In this document: positions 40,804 to 49,739 of the stretch, one piece after another
Numbering within the stretch: position 1 is the first letter of the stretch
How the letters are laid out: each line of letters opens with the position of its first letter
Assembly: GCA_017620255.1 (NCBI GenBank)
Contig: JAFZQU010000041.1
Span: forward strand, 1-64,000
Source of the DNA: Lachnospiraceae bacterium
GTDB lineage: Bacteria; Bacillota; Clostridia; Lachnospirales; Lachnospiraceae
Reading direction: 5' to 3'
Length of the DNA: 64,000 nt
Position numbers and translations under genes: made by a program
The notes under the pieces: generated by a model
Told to the model about the DNA's origin: nothing
The model's input: only the letters and a program-made list of their open reading frames with translations
Databases searched by the model: none

Positions 40804-41205
40804 ATGGAAAAGATCTTTCCCGCAACAGATGAGGCCCTTCAGGATGTAAACCTCTTCGTGGAAGGAAACCTGGAGGAAGCCGGCTGTTCCATGAAAAACA
40901 TGATGAAGATCATGGTGGCGCTGGAAGAACTGTTTGTGAATGTCGCGCACTACGCCTACGAGGACGGGGACGGCAAGGTAAGCGTTTCCTTTGACCTTGA
41001 CGGCGATAACATGATCCTGACACTGAAGGATTCCGGCAAGCCCTTTGACCCGCTTGCCAAAGCCGATCCGGACATCAGCTTATCCGCTGAGGAAAGACAG
41101 ATCGGCGGCCTCGGGATCTATATGGTCAAGAAAAGCATGGATGATGTGCAGTATGAATATAAGGACGGCTGCAATATCGTGACCATCACACACAATATCA
41201 GATAA
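40804..41205 (+). CDS. RsbW/SpoIIAB-like serine kinase (HATPase) of a partner-switch module
   Basis: This 133-residue GHKL-type ATPase has an N-box EELFVNVAHYAY, a G1-like DSGKPFDP, and a G2-like GGLGIYMVKKSMD. The size and lack of a sensor domain are those of anti-sigma factor kinases that phosphorylate a STAS protein. ATG 40804 is preceded by AAGGAG; the upstream TTG lacks a site. The STAS gene follows after 39 bases. No sigma factor gene is adjacent, so the controlled target may be another protein or a distant sigma factor. Confidence 0.88.
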   Translation: MEKIFPATDEALQDVNLFVEGNLEEAGCSMKNMMKIMVALEELFVNVAHYAYEDGDGKVSVSFDLDGDNMILTLKDSGKPFDPLAKADPDISLSAEERQIGGLGIYMVKKSMDDVQYEYKDGCNIVTITHNIR

Positions 41206-41244
41206 CGGCAAATAATATAGAAGAAATCATTGAGGAGGATGACC

Positions 41245-41541
41245 ATGACAATCACCAAGAATCAGGAAGGAAGCGTTTTACACATCTTACTGGAGGGCAG
41301 ACTGGATACAACAACGGCGCCCACACTGGAAGAAGATCTGCAGCAGTCGATCGCGGGGATCACAGAGCTGGATTTTGATTTTGCCAACCTGGAATACATC
41401 TCTTCGGCAGGCTTACGTGTACTGCTCTCTGCACAGAAGATCATGAACAAGCAGGGCAAAATGCAGATCCGCAATGTCAGCTCTGACATCATGGATGTGT
41501 TTGAGATCACAGGCTTCACGGATATCTTATCGATCGTTTGA
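41245..41541 (+). CDS. STAS domain anti-sigma factor antagonist
   Basis: This 98-residue RsbV/SpoIIAA-like protein reads EGRLDTTTAPTLEEDL, then DFANLEYISSAGLRVLL. The Ser in SSAG (about residue 57) is the expected phosphorylation site used by the neighbouring kinase. When dephosphorylated, such proteins bind the kinase and release its target. ATG 41245 is used since GAGGAGG sits 7 bases before it. A SpoIIE/RsbU-type phosphatase, needed to close the cycle, is not in this window. Confidence 0.9.
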   Translation: MTITKNQEGSVLHILLEGRLDTTTAPTLEEDLQQSIAGITELDFDFANLEYISSAGLRVLLSAQKIMNKQGKMQIRNVSSDIMDVFEITGFTDILSIV

Positions 41542-41579
41542 TACATTGGCGATCAACTTACCGCCAGGAAAGGTATACC

Positions 41580-42839
41580 ATGTCTTACATTGCAGATTAT
41601 ATCCGATATATTGACCAGACTCCGACCGCCTATCAGGCGGTCGCTGTGCAGAAAGAGACTTTATCTGCCGCGGGATTTACGGAACTTCAGGAAAAAGATC
41701 CCTGGAAATTAAAAAGAGGCGGTTCCTATTTTGTGACAAGGAACGCTTCTTCGCTGATCGCATTTTCGATCCCGTCAGGCAAGATCAAGAGCGCCAGGAT
41801 CGTTGCAAGCCACGCGGATTCACCGGCTTTCAAGATCAAAAACGACCCGGAGATGAAGGGCGTTGCACCGTATGTCACGCTCAACGTGGAAGAATACGGC
41901 GGCACGATCCTTTCCACCTGGTTTGACAGACCGCTTTCGATCGCGGGCCGTGTGTTTGTAAAAAAGCGGGGAAAAGCGCAGGAATGCCTGCTTGACCTTG
42001 CAAAAGAGGTCTGCCTGATCCCGAGCCTTGCGATCCATTTGGACCGCGATGTCAACAAGGGACACGCTTTTCAGATCCAGAAGGAACTCTTGCCGCTCCT
42101 TACCAATGATCCGTCGGTCACACTGAATGCACTCGTTGCAAAAGCGCTTGGCGTCAAAGAAGAGAGCATCGTAAGTGCGGACCTGTTTGCCTACAACCGG
42201 ATGGCACCGAAAGTCTGGGGCGCAAAGGATGAATTCCTCTCTGCACCGCGCCTGGACGACAGCGCCTGTGCCTATGCATCCCTTTCGGCACTGCTGAAAG
42301 CAAGATCCGCAAGCCTTACCATACATGCCGTCTTTGACAATGAGGAAGTCGGTTCATCCTCGCTGCAGGGTGCCTGCGGTACGTTCTTAAAGGATACGCT
42401 GCATCGGATCGCGCTGGGCCTTGGATTATCCGAGGAAGAGGAAATGAGGATGCTTTCCGAAAGTTTCCTTTTATCGGCAGACAATGCGCATGCACTGCAT
42501 CCGAACGTGCCCGAAAAGAGCGATCCCAAAGCAAGACCTGTACTCGGCGGGGGCGTAGTCCTTAAGTTTTCCGGCAATCAAAAATACACCACGGACGCCT
42601 ATTCAGCTGCCGTGGTGCGTATGCTTGCAGAAGGAGCGAAGATCACTCTGCAGGATTATCATAATCATTCGGATCTGCCGGGCGGTTCGACGCTCGGAAA
42701 TCTTTCGATCCGTCAGGTCGGCGTGCATTCGGCGGACATCGGCGTGCCGCAGCTTGCCATGCATTCCGCTTACGAGACCTGTGCCGTATCTGACTTATCG
42801 GATATGTGTAAACTGATGAAACAGCATTTTACGCAGTAG
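41580..42839 (+). CDS. M18 family aminopeptidase (aspartyl aminopeptidase-like)
   Basis: This 419-residue zinc aminopeptidase has ASHADSP near residue 75 (first His and Asp of the metal site), a DDSACAYA Asp bridge near 225, FDNEEVGS near 256 with the catalytic Glu, and DNAHALHPN near 300. M18 enzymes remove N-terminal Asp/Glu or hydrophobic residues inside the cell. ATG 41580 follows an AGGAAAGG site. The frame upstream overlaps the STAS gene and is not used. The gene lies 38 bases after the STAS stop and may be on the same transcript. Confidence 0.94.
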   Translation: MSYIADYIRYIDQTPTAYQAVAVQKETLSAAGFTELQEKDPWKLKRGGSYFVTRNASSLIAFSIPSGKIKSARIVASHADSPAFKIKNDPEMKGVAPYVTLNVEEYGGTILSTWFDRPLSIAGRVFVKKRGKAQECLLDLAKEVCLIPSLAIHLDRDVNKGHAFQIQKELLPLLTNDPSVTLNALVAKALGVKEESIVSADLFAYNRMAPKVWGAKDEFLSAPRLDDSACAYASLSALLKARSASLTIHAVFDNEEVGSSSLQGACGTFLKDTLHRIALGLGLSEEEEMRMLSESFLLSADNAHALHPNVPEKSDPKARPVLGGGVVLKFSGNQKYTTDAYSAAVVRMLAEGAKITLQDYHNHSDLPGGSTLGNLSIRQVGVHSADIGVPQLAMHSAYETCAVSDLSDMCKLMKQHFTQ

Positions 42840-42840
42840 A

Positions 42841-43566
42841 TCACCAGTTGCTGTTCCAGTTGGAAGAGCCTGAATTCCAACTGTTGGATCCCCAGTTCCA
42901 GTTGGAGGAATTCCAGTTATCATTCCAGGAATCATCCGAATCCCAGCTGCTGCCGCTGTCGTTTGAATCCCACCAGCTGCTGCCGCTGTCATCATCATCG
43001 TAGTCGTAGTAGTTGCTCGAATAACCGGGAACGGCATCGTAAAGTCCGGAACCGGATCCGCTGCTGCTTCTGCCGCAGGATCTGGTACTTCCGAAAACGA
43101 CAAGGACGATCAGGATGATCAGGATGATCGTGATAAGATTAGGACCTGATTTTTTCCTGTTGTTCCGGTTTGGCGGACTGCTCTGGAACTGTTTGCCCGC
43201 TTCTCTTTGCCGGATCATGTCGGTCTTCATCTTCTGATAGATCTCATTGACCGCATATTTTTCATCTTTGCCTTCATAGCGGACGGCGCGTGTGCCGTCT
43301 GCTTTATTTTTGTAGACGATGAAATTTCCGGTTTCTTCATCTTTATAAATGCCGATCGCTTTTGCGCCCTTGTAATCCGTGCCGATGTGATAGTGCATCT
43401 GCGCAAGGGGCAGGTTATGCTCCTCGGCAAAAGCCAGCAGCTCGTCCATGGTCTCCGGAATGCCGGTCGCTTTTCTGACAAGGTGTGAGTTAACGGCACC
43501 GCAAAATTGACATTTCTCGTCGGTATCATCGATGAATGAACCGCAGTATTCGCATTTGATCTTCAT
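42841..43566 (-). CDS. Zinc-ribbon membrane protein with Trp/Asn/Ser-rich tail
   Basis: This 241-residue protein on the minus strand has an N-terminal zinc ribbon (CEYCGSF, then CQFCG), then a soluble domain. One membrane helix follows (LITIILIILIVLVVFG, about 143-160). A low-complexity external tail contains about ten Trp in its last 50 residues, arranged as SSW, NSSNW and NWNS-like units. ATG at 43566 is preceded by GGGGGTAAG. The gene's stop is one base from the convergent M18 gene's stop. I do not recognise the family; the tail suggests contact with the wall or with carbohydrate, which is speculative. Confidence 0.75.
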   Translation of the reverse strand: MKIKCEYCGSFIDDTDEKCQFCGAVNSHLVRKATGIPETMDELLAFAEEHNLPLAQMHYHIGTDYKGAKAIGIYKDEETGNFIVYKNKADGTRAVRYEGKDEKYAVNEIYQKMKTDMIRQREAGKQFQSSPPNRNNRKKSGPNLITIILIILIVLVVFGSTRSCGRSSSGSGSGLYDAVPGYSSNYYDYDDDDSGSSWWDSNDSGSSWDSDDSWNDNWNSSNWNWGSNSWNSGSSNWNSNW

Positions 43567-43713
43567 GATCTTACCCCCTGATGACCTGAAGAGATTATAA
43601 CATATTCGCACGCAGGATGACAAAAAACGTGGTATTTTCGATAAAATCATAGTATACTGTTTTATTATTTGTGTGAAAACACTGAGGAGACAGCATTTTA
43701 GAGGAGAAAACGG

Positions 43714-44961
43714 ATGAGATCATTTGTGGAAGAGAGCCGCTTTTTCGGGAAACAGAACCCCGAAGAACTGGCGCGCACCTACGGCACACCGCTGTATGTG
43801 TATAATGAAGAGATCCTGCGCGATAGGATGAGAACCGTTGCAGGTCTGATCACGAAATACCCCTACACCGTCAATTATTCGATGAAAGCCAATTCCAACA
43901 CGGCGATCTTAAAGATCGCGCTGGAAGAGGGTCTTAGCTGTGATGCGATGAGCGAAGGCGAGATCCGTATGTTGGAGCGCGTGCATTTTCCGTATGAGCG
44001 CATTTTCTATGTGCCGAACAATGTTTCCGATACGGAAATGGAATATGCGGTTGAGCGGAACATCATGGTGAGCCTTGACAGTCTGGACCAGCTTGACTTA
44101 TTCGGAAAGCGTTTTCCCGGCAGAGAGTGCAGCGTGCGCATCAATCCGGGTGTCGGTGCCGGTCACCACGAGAAAGTCATCACGGCCGGCAAGCATACGA
44201 AGTTTGCGATCTCGATGGAAGACATCGGGGAAGCAAAAGAGATCGCAAAGCGCCATGACTTAAAGATCGTCGGGATCAACCAGCACGTCGGTTCCCTGTT
44301 CATGGAGATCGATCCTTACGTGGCGGCGGTCGAGAACCTGCTCGCTGCATCCAAACATTTCCCGGATCTGAAACTGATCGATTTTGGCGGCGGCTTCGGC
44401 ACGCCCTACCACAAACTGGACGGCGAAGGCAACTTCCCGATGCAGGACCTGCATGATGCCCTGGAACCTGTCCTGGATGATTTTGTCAAAGAATACGGAT
44501 ACGCACCGCTGTTTAAATCAGAGCCCGGCCGCTTCTGCGTGGCTGAGGGCGCAGTCATCCTGGGGCGTGTCTATGCAAAAAAATCAAACGCCGGCGTAAA
44601 TTATCTCGGGACGGACGTTGGCATGAACGTGCTTGCGCGCCCCTCGCTCTATGATGCCTGGCATGACATTGAGATCTTACGTAACGGAAAGGCATATACG
44701 GACGGCGAATACGAGAAGATCACCGTTGTCGGCAATATCTGCGAGTCGGGTGACAAACTGGCAACGGACCGGATGATGCCTGTCTCACAGAATGGAGACC
44801 TGATCTGTGTGCTGGATGCCGGTGCATACGGATACAGCATGTGCTATACCTATAATGCAAGACCGCGCCCTGCGGAAGTCATGATCATGGCAGACGGAAG
44901 CTGCCGCGTGATCCGCAGGAAAGAAACATTTGAAGATCTGATGGCGCTGTTCACGGACTAG
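43714..44961 (+). CDS. lysA: Diaminopimelate decarboxylase
   Basis: This 415-residue PLP-dependent decarboxylase of the Ala-racemase fold carries the Lys that binds PLP in YSMKANSN (about residue 58). The phosphate-binding FGGGFG is near 223, the substrate site EPGRF near 270, and CESGD near 344 is the conserved Cys of the partner subunit's active site. YDAWHDI and the closing AYGYSM are also diagnostic. The enzyme makes lysine from meso-diaminopimelate. AGAGGAG precedes the ATG. A TATACT at 43653-43658 may be a -10. No lysine riboswitch is recognisable in the short leader. Confidence 0.94.
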   Translation: MRSFVEESRFFGKQNPEELARTYGTPLYVYNEEILRDRMRTVAGLITKYPYTVNYSMKANSNTAILKIALEEGLSCDAMSEGEIRMLERVHFPYERIFYVPNNVSDTEMEYAVERNIMVSLDSLDQLDLFGKRFPGRECSVRINPGVGAGHHEKVITAGKHTKFAISMEDIGEAKEIAKRHDLKIVGINQHVGSLFMEIDPYVAAVENLLAASKHFPDLKLIDFGGGFGTPYHKLDGEGNFPMQDLHDALEPVLDDFVKEYGYAPLFKSEPGRFCVAEGAVILGRVYAKKSNAGVNYLGTDVGMNVLARPSLYDAWHDIEILRNGKAYTDGEYEKITVVGNICESGDKLATDRMMPVSQNGDLICVLDAGAYGYSMCYTYNARPRPAEVMIMADGSCRVIRRKETFEDLMALFTD

Positions 44962-44968
44962 GTGGAAG

Positions 44969-46714
44969 ATGAATCTGCAGGAAAAGCGGGACATGCCGCT
45001 TACAAAAATCGCAAAACCGCTGTGCTTTATCGCTGCCGCCTTTGTGGCAGGCGTGATCTTATTCTGCGCCCTGTACGCAGACAGCGAGAGGACGAGGTTT
45101 ACCGCGGCGCGTGAGTTTGCCGCCCTGCCTGCCTACTTAGACAGTGCGCAGAAGGAAAAGGTTCCGGACAGTTTCCGGGGAATGCCCGGAGAGACGGCGG
45201 TGTTCTATACCACCGTGCCTGATTATGTGGGGCAGGATGCCGCGCTGATGCTGCAGTCTGCCTACTGCAGCACGGAAGTGTATGCAGGGACACAGCTGCT
45301 TGGCAGTTACGGAGTCAGACAGCCCCTTCCCTTTGGGGAGATGGTTGGCAATATCCGTGTACTTGTCAGGGTCGATCAGGCCTTTGCGGGACAGCAGCTG
45401 ACGATCCGCTACACCCCTTACTATGAGACAACGGTGGATTATCCGGCACTCTCCTTTGGAAACACCGGCAGTCTGCAGTTATATATACTGCTGCACAATA
45501 TGCCGCGTCTTGTGATCATTCTGATCCTGATGACCATGGTCCTTGCGGCCCTTGGTATGAGCGTTTACGAACTCTTTGGCGGATCGGCCGAGATCGTAAA
45601 GATGCTGACCAACTTTGTCGCCTTCGTACTCTGCATCCTGACCTGGATCATATGCAGTTCGGATCTGCCGCAGTTTTTTACCAATAATAATGAAACGGTG
45701 AGCCTCATCAGTTTTCTGGCGCTTTCGATCCTGCCCATCCCCTTTTCGCATTTCTGTGCACAGATCCTGGAAAAGGGAAGGACCGTATTCTTAGTCAGTG
45801 CCCATCTTGGCTGGATCCTGCCTGTTACGATCTGCCTCTGTTTTGTCACGGATATCTGCGATCCCTATCATATTCTGATCCTGACACATTTATATATCGC
45901 ATTCACGCTTGTCTTTGCCCTCATCTGCGTATGCAGGCAGTGGAAAATGGACAGGGGTGTTGCCATTCTGGCGGTGAGCCTCATGGTGCTGTTTGTCTTT
46001 GCGCTGATCGGTCTGATCCTGTTCTATATCTCCAAGACCGGGGGCTATGATGCCCTGTTCTTCGGCTTCGGCTTATCCTTCTTCATTCTCATGCTCTTTG
46101 CCCTGATCTTAAACCGGCAGATGGGCTACTACGAACAGAAGAAGGCAGCGGAGATCTATAAGGAACTGGCTTATACGGATTTTCTCACCGGGATCCCGAA
46201 CCGTACGGCGTTTGAGGCGCTGCTTGCGGATCTTGCGGCGGATAAGACGCCCCATTATGTGACCATGTTCGTGGCTGACTTAAATGACTTAAAGCAGATC
46301 AATGACAACTTCGGCCACCAGATCGGTGACGAGGCCATCAGAACCGTTGCGCAGTGCTTAGAGAAGGCCTTTCGTGCCAGGGGTTCCTATTTCCGCCTTG
46401 GCGGAGATGAGTTTGGTGCCATCGTCCTGGACCACACGGCCGATCCCGACAAATGCTGCCATGATTTCAGAAGACAGGTGGAGCAGTACAACAAGAGCGC
46501 CTTCCGGCCTCTGTCCGTTGCCATCGGATACGCGGAGGCGGAACAGGAAAAGAGCCTGGAAAAGGGATTTTTCAATACGCTCTTCTCCAGGGCAGACTGG
46601 GAAATGTACAAGGACAAGGTACGTTTGAAGGAAAATGAGGATAAGTTCGGAGAAGGGGAAGCAACGTTTTTGAATAAAAATGAAGAATCATGTGACGAAT
46701 CAGGGGAAATGTGA
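44969..46714 (+). CDS. Membrane diguanylate cyclase (GGDEF) with extracellular sensor region
   Basis: This 581-residue protein has a first membrane segment (about 15-38), an extracytoplasmic beta-rich sensor (about 40-175), then about seven membrane segments of the 7TM-DISM type. A C-terminal GGDEF domain (about 400-560) contains RLGGDEFGA and ADLNDLKQIND. The active-site signature is intact, so it should make cyclic di-GMP in response to an external signal. No inhibitory RxxD is evident just before GGDEF. The gene starts 7 bases after lysA and is probably co-transcribed. A possible effector is the MshEN-domain protein at 31.2 kb. Confidence 0.9.
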   Translation: MNLQEKRDMPLTKIAKPLCFIAAAFVAGVILFCALYADSERTRFTAAREFAALPAYLDSAQKEKVPDSFRGMPGETAVFYTTVPDYVGQDAALMLQSAYCSTEVYAGTQLLGSYGVRQPLPFGEMVGNIRVLVRVDQAFAGQQLTIRYTPYYETTVDYPALSFGNTGSLQLYILLHNMPRLVIILILMTMVLAALGMSVYELFGGSAEIVKMLTNFVAFVLCILTWIICSSDLPQFFTNNNETVSLISFLALSILPIPFSHFCAQILEKGRTVFLVSAHLGWILPVTICLCFVTDICDPYHILILTHLYIAFTLVFALICVCRQWKMDRGVAILAVSLMVLFVFALIGLILFYISKTGGYDALFFGFGLSFFILMLFALILNRQMGYYEQKKAAEIYKELAYTDFLTGIPNRTAFEALLADLAADKTPHYVTMFVADLNDLKQINDNFGHQIGDEAIRTVAQCLEKAFRARGSYFRLGGDEFGAIVLDHTADPDKCCHDFRRQVEQYNKSAFRPLSVAIGYAEAEQEKSLEKGFFNTLFSRADWEMYKDKVRLKENEDKFGEGEATFLNKNEESCDESGEM

Positions 46715-46720
46715 TATAAT
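46692..46720 (+). promoter_or_regulatory. Promoter of the Pro-rich surface protein
   Basis: GTGACG (46692-46697) and a perfect TATAAT (46715-46720) are 17 bases apart, overlapping the end of the GGDEF gene. A leader of about 100 bases precedes the ATG at 46824. Confidence 0.6.
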
Positions 46721-46823
46721 GTCGCATAAGACAAATCTTTTTTGTCCTTTTGATGTTCGTGTTTCGTATATATCCATGGAACATAAGAAAAGAAATGCCA
46801 GTATATAATGAGGAGGCAAGAGT

Positions 46824-49649
46824 ATGAAGAAACATGTATTAAAGCGTATTCTCATCGCATTTGTAGCGTTCACGCTCGTCGCACCGACGCTGCTGATGCC
46901 GCTTGTTGCAAGTGCGGATGAAGATGCGTATGTAGAAGTGTATGACGATCCGGATCCCGATCCGCAGCCGGACCCGCCGGCACCCGATCCGCAGCCGGAT
47001 CCGCCGGCACCCGAGCCGCAGCCACCTGCACCGGAACCGACGATCCTTCCGCCTTCACCGGAACCGCCTGCACCGGAGCCCACGGTCATCCCGGAGCCCA
47101 CGGTCATCCCGGAACCCACGGATATCCCGGAACCCACGGATATTCCGGATCCCACACCGATCATCAAGCCTGAGATGAAGATCTCGGCTTCTCCCGGTAA
47201 CGCAAGTTTCGGTACGGTTCAGCCGGGTGCGACCAGCACGATCAATATCACGGTACGTGAGAGCGGTAACGAAGGTGCCAACCTGCAGTGGTACGAAGTC
47301 GACAATGACGATTTCTTCACTGTATCCGCACCGAGCCAGACATCTCTCATGCCCGGTGATTCCGTAACATTCGTTTTAACACTTAAGAGCTCGATCGGCC
47401 CCGGTAATTATTCCGGTTCCGTTTCCTTTGTGGGCAGCGATGCGGCAGGTAACCAGAGTGTGGCAGCCGTGAACGTTACCGCAACGGTACAGGATGTGAA
47501 GCCCCATGTGGATTCCGTTACGGTCACACCCGGATCCGCTACCGTCAAGAAGGGCGGTGCCATCCAGTTTACCGCCATCGTACGCGGCTCCGATCTGCCC
47601 ACGACAGATGTGGACTGGGTCGTACGCGGTATGGGCAGCGGCGGAACCGTCATCGATGACAGAGGCATGCTGGTGATCGGAAGCGATGAGGATGCAGGCA
47701 GCGTCGGCGTTGTCGCAAGATCCAAATTCGATCCGAGCGTGGAAGGCAGAGCTACTGTTACGATCCAGAGCGACACCAAGACCCACTATGTATCCGTAAC
47801 CGCAGGAAAAGGCGGCACGGTCAGCGGCGGCGGCACAGTTAAGGAAGGCGGATCCGTTACGGTTTACGCATCTCCGAGTGCAGGCTACACCTTCAAGGGA
47901 TGGTATGACGAGAATCAGTCCTTTGTTTCCAATAAGAAGAACTTAACGATCAACAAGGTTTATTACGATATTACCCTGTATGCGCAGTTCACCAGAGCAG
48001 CCGCACACATTTCGACCTATGCTTCCCCGAAGGAAGGCGGCGAGACGACCGGTGACGGCACATATGCTGTCGGCACATCCGCAACGGTAACAGCGAAACC
48101 TTACAACGGCTATGTATTCAAGTGCTGGAAGATGAACGACCAGATCGTAAGCCGTGACAAGGAGTTCCGTATCACCAACTTAAACGGTGACTACCAGCTG
48201 TATGCGATCTTTGAGAGAAACCGCTACATCGTTCGTGCGGATGTATCTCCCAGCGGCGCAGGTGCGGTAGACGGAGCAAACGCTTATGATCCGGGCAGCA
48301 ATGTTACGCTGAAGGCTTATGCGGCAAACGGCTACACCTTCAAGGGATGGTACGCAAACTACCAGCTGCTCTCAAGTGATTCGAACTATACGATCAACAA
48401 CCTGCAGAACGATATCAGCTTAACGGCCCTGTTCGAAAAGAAGGGCGCACAGGCTTACGTGATGACATCGACGGCAGGAACCGGCGGTAAGATCACACCG
48501 GCAGTCAGTGCACCGGTACCGGCAGGCAGCAATGTCTCCTACACGATCACCCCGGATGTCGGATACTATATCTCCGATGTCAAAGTAGACGGTGCTTCGA
48601 TCGGCGCGGTACAGATCTACGCATTCACAAACGTACAGGCCAATCACAAGATCGAAGCGTTCTTCGCAAAGAAGGATGAGAAGAAGGGCTCCAAGAGCTC
48701 CGATGAAAACAACAATCCGGACAAGACCATGGAAGAAGCCAAGAAAGACATCGGCTCCACTTCCAAGGACGAACTGGACGATATCAAGGAAGACATCGCC
48801 GAGACCAAGCTGAACACCGATATGGACCAGCTGACAGGCGTGCTGCAGAAATACAACATGACACCGGAAGAAGCTTACCTGCACTTCAATGATGCGGTAG
48901 GTGACGAGATGTTCATGGATGCTTACAAGGAAGGCTTCATCTCCTTCGTCTGCAACAACGATTACGGCGATGAAGGTTACAACTACATGCTGAACGACCA
49001 GTTCCTCTTTGCGGAACGTCCGCCGATCGCGAACATGGAAGATGTTTACAACTCCATCGTAACGGACAATGAGGCACTTGGAACACTCGAAGGCAGAAAC
49101 CTTGAGATGCATCTTGATTTTACCAACATGACAGGCATCACGAGCGTGGAAGATATGGAAGCGATCGAGAAACTGGCCAAGGCCGAGAATCTTGCGATCG
49201 ACAACACCTTCGATATCACGCTCTTAAAGACTTACGACGGCATCACCTCTCACGTTACGGAGATGGGCGCGGAAGCGCAGTTCCAGCTGAAAGTTCCCGA
49301 ATCGCTGAGAGCGACCGGCGCAAGGTACAAGATACTGCATGTACATGACGGAGAAGCGGAAGTGCTCGAGAACCTCTCGACCGATCCCGAACTGGTCATC
49401 TTCAAGACCAACAAGCTCTCCACCTTTGCAATGGCTTATGAAGTAACAAATGCCATGGACGCCGGCAAACTGACAGGTGAAGCGAGCAAGATCTATGTAG
49501 ATAAGATCAATGACGAACTTCCCGCAGCAAGAACGCCGGGCGCAAACAAGACGGTTGTGATCGTACTGATCAGCGTGATCGTGGTTTGCCTCGTGGTTGT
49601 CGGTATCGTCTTAGCTACAGGCGGCGGAAAACGCAAGAAAACAACTTGA
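46824..49649 (+). CDS. Pro-rich, InlB-repeat cell-surface protein with C-terminal membrane anchor
   Basis: In this 941-residue protein, a signal peptide ends near residue 32 (VASAD), followed by DPDPQPDPPAP- and PEPTVIPEPTDI-type repeats to about 115. A choice-of-anchor-like domain (SFGTVQPG) and a BIG2-like domain follow. Three or four InlB/Listeria-Bacteroides repeats come next (YTFKGWYDENQ, then YVFKCWKMND, then YTFKGWYANYQ; about 325-610), then a Lys/Ser linker and a large unknown domain. A C-terminal membrane helix (VVIVLISVIVVCLVVVGIVL) with a GGGKRKKTT tail anchors it; no LPXTG is seen. GAGGAGG lies upstream of the ATG. It is probably displayed on the cell surface. Confidence 0.88.
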   Translation: MKKHVLKRILIAFVAFTLVAPTLLMPLVASADEDAYVEVYDDPDPDPQPDPPAPDPQPDPPAPEPQPPAPEPTILPPSPEPPAPEPTVIPEPTVIPEPTDIPEPTDIPDPTPIIKPEMKISASPGNASFGTVQPGATSTINITVRESGNEGANLQWYEVDNDDFFTVSAPSQTSLMPGDSVTFVLTLKSSIGPGNYSGSVSFVGSDAAGNQSVAAVNVTATVQDVKPHVDSVTVTPGSATVKKGGAIQFTAIVRGSDLPTTDVDWVVRGMGSGGTVIDDRGMLVIGSDEDAGSVGVVARSKFDPSVEGRATVTIQSDTKTHYVSVTAGKGGTVSGGGTVKEGGSVTVYASPSAGYTFKGWYDENQSFVSNKKNLTINKVYYDITLYAQFTRAAAHISTYASPKEGGETTGDGTYAVGTSATVTAKPYNGYVFKCWKMNDQIVSRDKEFRITNLNGDYQLYAIFERNRYIVRADVSPSGAGAVDGANAYDPGSNVTLKAYAANGYTFKGWYANYQLLSSDSNYTINNLQNDISLTALFEKKGAQAYVMTSTAGTGGKITPAVSAPVPAGSNVSYTITPDVGYYISDVKVDGASIGAVQIYAFTNVQANHKIEAFFAKKDEKKGSKSSDENNNPDKTMEEAKKDIGSTSKDELDDIKEDIAETKLNTDMDQLTGVLQKYNMTPEEAYLHFNDAVGDEMFMDAYKEGFISFVCNNDYGDEGYNYMLNDQFLFAERPPIANMEDVYNSIVTDNEALGTLEGRNLEMHLDFTNMTGITSVEDMEAIEKLAKAENLAIDNTFDITLLKTYDGITSHVTEMGAEAQFQLKVPESLRATGARYKILHVHDGEAEVLENLSTDPELVIFKTNKLSTFAMAYEVTNAMDAGKLTGEASKIYVDKINDELPAARTPGANKTVVIVLISVIVVCLVVVGIVLATGGGKRKKTT

Positions 49650-49674
49650 TTTTTACAGACATACGTGCTAGAAT
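49646..49674 (+). promoter_or_regulatory. Promoter of the rimP-nusA-infB operon
   Basis: TTGATT (49646-49651, overlapping the stop of the upstream gene) and TAGAAT (49669-49674) are 17 bases apart. Transcription would start near 49681 and pass through the hairpin at 49693-49717 before rimP. Confidence 0.6.
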
Positions 49675-49692
49675 ACGGAATGTAGTAATTGG

Positions 49693-49722
49693 AAAGTGGA
49701 CCGAAGAGGTCCACTTTCTTTG
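49693..49722 (+). terminator. Hairpin between the surface gene and rimP
   Basis: A perfect 10-bp stem (AAAGTGGACC / GGTCCACTTT) with a GAAGA loop is followed by a weak T-run (CTTTG). It can terminate the upstream gene. Since the operon promoter lies before it, it could also attenuate the operon. Confidence 0.65.
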
Positions 49723-49739
49723 ATGAAAAGGACTAAAAA

